Positions 7,328 through 8,308 of a stretch of DNA of 8,308 nucleotides are shown one piece after another (positions within the stretch are counted from its first letter, which is position 1; each line of letters starts with the position of its first letter). Position numbers and translations under genes: made by a program. The stretch is from the NCBI GenBank assembly GCA_002315495.1, contig DCGJ01000168.1, positions 1 to 8,308 on the forward strand, written 5' to 3'. The notes under the pieces are model-generated. The model searched no databases. It was not told the DNA's origin and saw only the letters and a program-made list of their open reading frames with translations. This DNA is from Lachnoclostridium sp. UBA1781. Lineage in GTDB: Bacteria; Bacillota; Clostridia; Lachnospirales; Lachnospiraceae.

Positions 7328-7383
7328 AAAAATGCCCGGCACCACCAATTCCTCCGGGAACGGAGAAACCGGAAGTGTCGGGC
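7328..7383 (-). terminator. Long hairpin plus U-run between ileS and the oxidoreductase gene
   Basis: Arms 7361-7383 and 7334-7356 (23 positions each) pair at 21 positions on the minus-strand transcript, counting a few G-U pairs, with one U-U and one A-C mismatch and a UUCC loop (7357-7360). The minus strand continues A, TTTTT (7332-7328), then ATGG. It begins 16 bases after the ileS stop, so it reads as the ileS terminator. The plus strand after the stem has only TTTC, which supports the minus direction. It ends within 20 bases of the next gene's start, leaving no space for a separate promoter, so partial read-through or attenuation is possible. Confidence 0.75.
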
Positions 7384-7399
7384 TTTCAATTCTTATGAA

Positions 7400-8308
7400 T
7401 TACAGCTTCTTGACGGTGATGGTAACATCCTCACCATTCAGGTTCCAATCCTTGGTATAGCCATCCATTGCCTCATAGCCGATGGTGTCTGCCAATACGA
7501 TATTCTGAATCATTGCCTCATTTGCCTTGCAGATTTCGGCAATCTTCGCATTGCCGCAGATGGCAACTGCGATGTGGTCCATAACCTCGAAATCAGCTTC
7601 CTTACGCATCGTCTGAATCTTGGAAATAGCCTCACGAACATAGCCCTCTTCGATGAGCTCAGGAGTCAGGTTGGTATCCAAAACAACGGTAACATTACCA
7701 TCGGAATCGGATACGTAGCCTTCCATCTTCTGCGCCTCGATGAGAAGGTCCTCACGTGCAATCTTCTCTTCTACACCGTCGATGGTAACGGTAACGGTAT
7801 CGGTTGCGTTAAGCTCTGCCATTGCTGCCTGGCTGTTAAGACCAAGAAGGGCTTCCTTCACGGCGTTAATCTGCTTACCGAATCTCTTTCCGAGCGTCTT
7901 AAGCTGTGGCTTGAAGGTATATGCGGTAAATGCGCTGACATCCTCTGTGAAGGTAACGCTCTTTACGTTCAGCTCATCCTCAATGATTTCCTGATAGAAC
8001 TCGTTGAGCGCGGTGTCGCATTTTACATACATATTCGCAATCGGCTGACGCTGCTTGATGTTGGAAGCGTTACGGCAGGCACGTCCGAGAACGACAATCT
8101 TCAGAACCTCATCCATGTTCTTCTCAAGGTCGGTATCAATCCAAGCTTCCTCCACGGTCGGGAAGTCGCAAAGGTGGATACTTTCCGGAGCATTTGCATC
8201 AAGGTTGCAAACAAGGTTTCTGTAGATTGCTTCCGTCATGAACGGAATCATCGGAGCTGCGGTCTTAGAAAGAACCACAAGTGCGGTGTAAAGTGTCATG
8301 TAAGCATT
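7400..8308 (-). CDS. ileS: Isoleucyl-tRNA synthetase, C-terminal part (cut by window edge)
   Basis: Class I aminoacyl-tRNA synthetase charging tRNA-Ile in the cytoplasm. The window holds the last 302 residues, reading open to the edge; full-length type-2 IleRS is about 1030-1050 residues, so the Rossmann, HIGH, KMSKS and editing parts lie outside. Visible: the start of the anticodon-binding helical domain (LYTALVVLSKTAAPMIPFMTEAIY, read across adjoining segments), ACRNASNIKQRQPI (a conserved IleRS stretch), DELNVKSV, a KTLGKRFGK segment, and a C-terminal domain ending in VTITVKKL before TAA. No Cys-rich zinc finger occurs at the end, unlike the type-1 bacterial enzyme; with the DELNVKSV/LGKRFGK region this points to the type-2 (eukaryote-like) form. 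Bacterial ileS is often under T-box control in Firmicutes, but the leader is outside the window. A strong hairpin terminator follows. Confidence 0.95.
   Translation of the reverse strand, partial: NAYMTLYTALVVLSKTAAPMIPFMTEAIYRNLVCNLDANAPESIHLCDFPTVEEAWIDTDLEKNMDEVLKIVVLGRACRNASNIKQRQPIANMYVKCDTALNEFYQEIIEDELNVKSVTFTEDVSAFTAYTFKPQLKTLGKRFGKQINAVKEALLGLNSQAAMAELNATDTVTVTIDGVEEKIAREDLLIEAQKMEGYVSDSDGNVTVVLDTNLTPELIEEGYVREAISKIQTMRKEADFEVMDHIAVAICGNAKIAEICKANEAMIQNIVLADTIGYEAMDGYTKDWNLNGEDVTITVKKL

Noticed and set aside
7313..7348. Extended N terminus of the oxidoreductase from TTG 7348, GTG 7342 or ATG 7327
   Set aside because: The extra residues precede the usual start of the Rossmann fold, the upstream GGAGGA lies in a hairpin arm, and ATG at 7312 has its own well-spaced GGGGAG. 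Kept only as a finding to test.
7388..7401. AATTC-TTAT-GAATT inverted repeat overlapping the ileS stop codon
   Set aside because: Only five AT-rich base pairs; it adds nothing beyond the long hairpin next to it and is expected by chance.
1..8308. Search for mobile elements, CRISPR arrays, tRNA/rRNA genes, phage or toxin-antitoxin genes
   Set aside because: No repeat-spacer pattern, terminal inverted repeats, transposase motifs or RNA-gene signatures were seen by eye. Apart from 1545-1765 the window is almost fully occupied by five genes.

Overview
This 8.3-kb window is ordinary-looking chromosomal DNA with every recognisable gene on the minus strand. In transcription order (high to low coordinate) it holds: the 3' end of ileS (isoleucyl-tRNA synthetase); a long hairpin with a U-tract; a tight three-gene set (FAD-dependent UDP-galactopyranose-mutase-like oxidoreductase, PMT-type family-39 glycosyltransferase, second GT39-like membrane protein); a Rho-independent terminator; and the 5' part of glgP (glycogen phosphorylase), which runs off the low-coordinate edge.

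The organism is most likely a Gram-positive anaerobe of the Clostridia, plausibly Lachnospiraceae. This is inferred from strong GGAGG-type ribosome binding sites, moderate GC content, a DFRY-type GT39 protein, an IleRS tail resembling the type-2 (eukaryote-like) class, and a bacterial glycogen phosphorylase with codon use typical of strong expression. No database comparison was possible, so the taxon is a guess.

Layout: 7400-8308 is the anticodon-binding end of IleRS. 7328-7383 is a 50-nt hairpin (21 of 23 positions paired, counting G-U) plus U-tract, lying directly against the next gene. 1766-7312 carries the three genes, separated by only 12 and 9 nt, with both internal Shine-Dalgarno sequences starting right at the upstream stop codon, which suggests translational coupling. 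1545-1765 is the only sizeable non-coding gap; it holds the terminator of the three-gene unit, two imperfect dyads and a weak candidate promoter for glgP.

Working hypothesis: the three genes make and attach a surface sugar. The oxidoreductase would remodel a nucleotide sugar, or another nucleotide- or lipid-linked substrate, in the cytoplasm. The two polytopic GT-C proteins would transfer lipid-linked sugars outside the membrane to a protein or envelope glycan. No lipid-carrier GT2 synthase or acceptor is visible in the window. The PMT-like protein has an unusual layout: an N-terminal seven-helix module, an acidic Thr/Glu-rich cytoplasmic linker, then a discoidin-like domain just ahead of the catalytic Asp-Glu loop. 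glgP belongs to glycogen or starch degradation and looks like a separate transcription unit. No mobile element, CRISPR array, tRNA or rRNA was seen.
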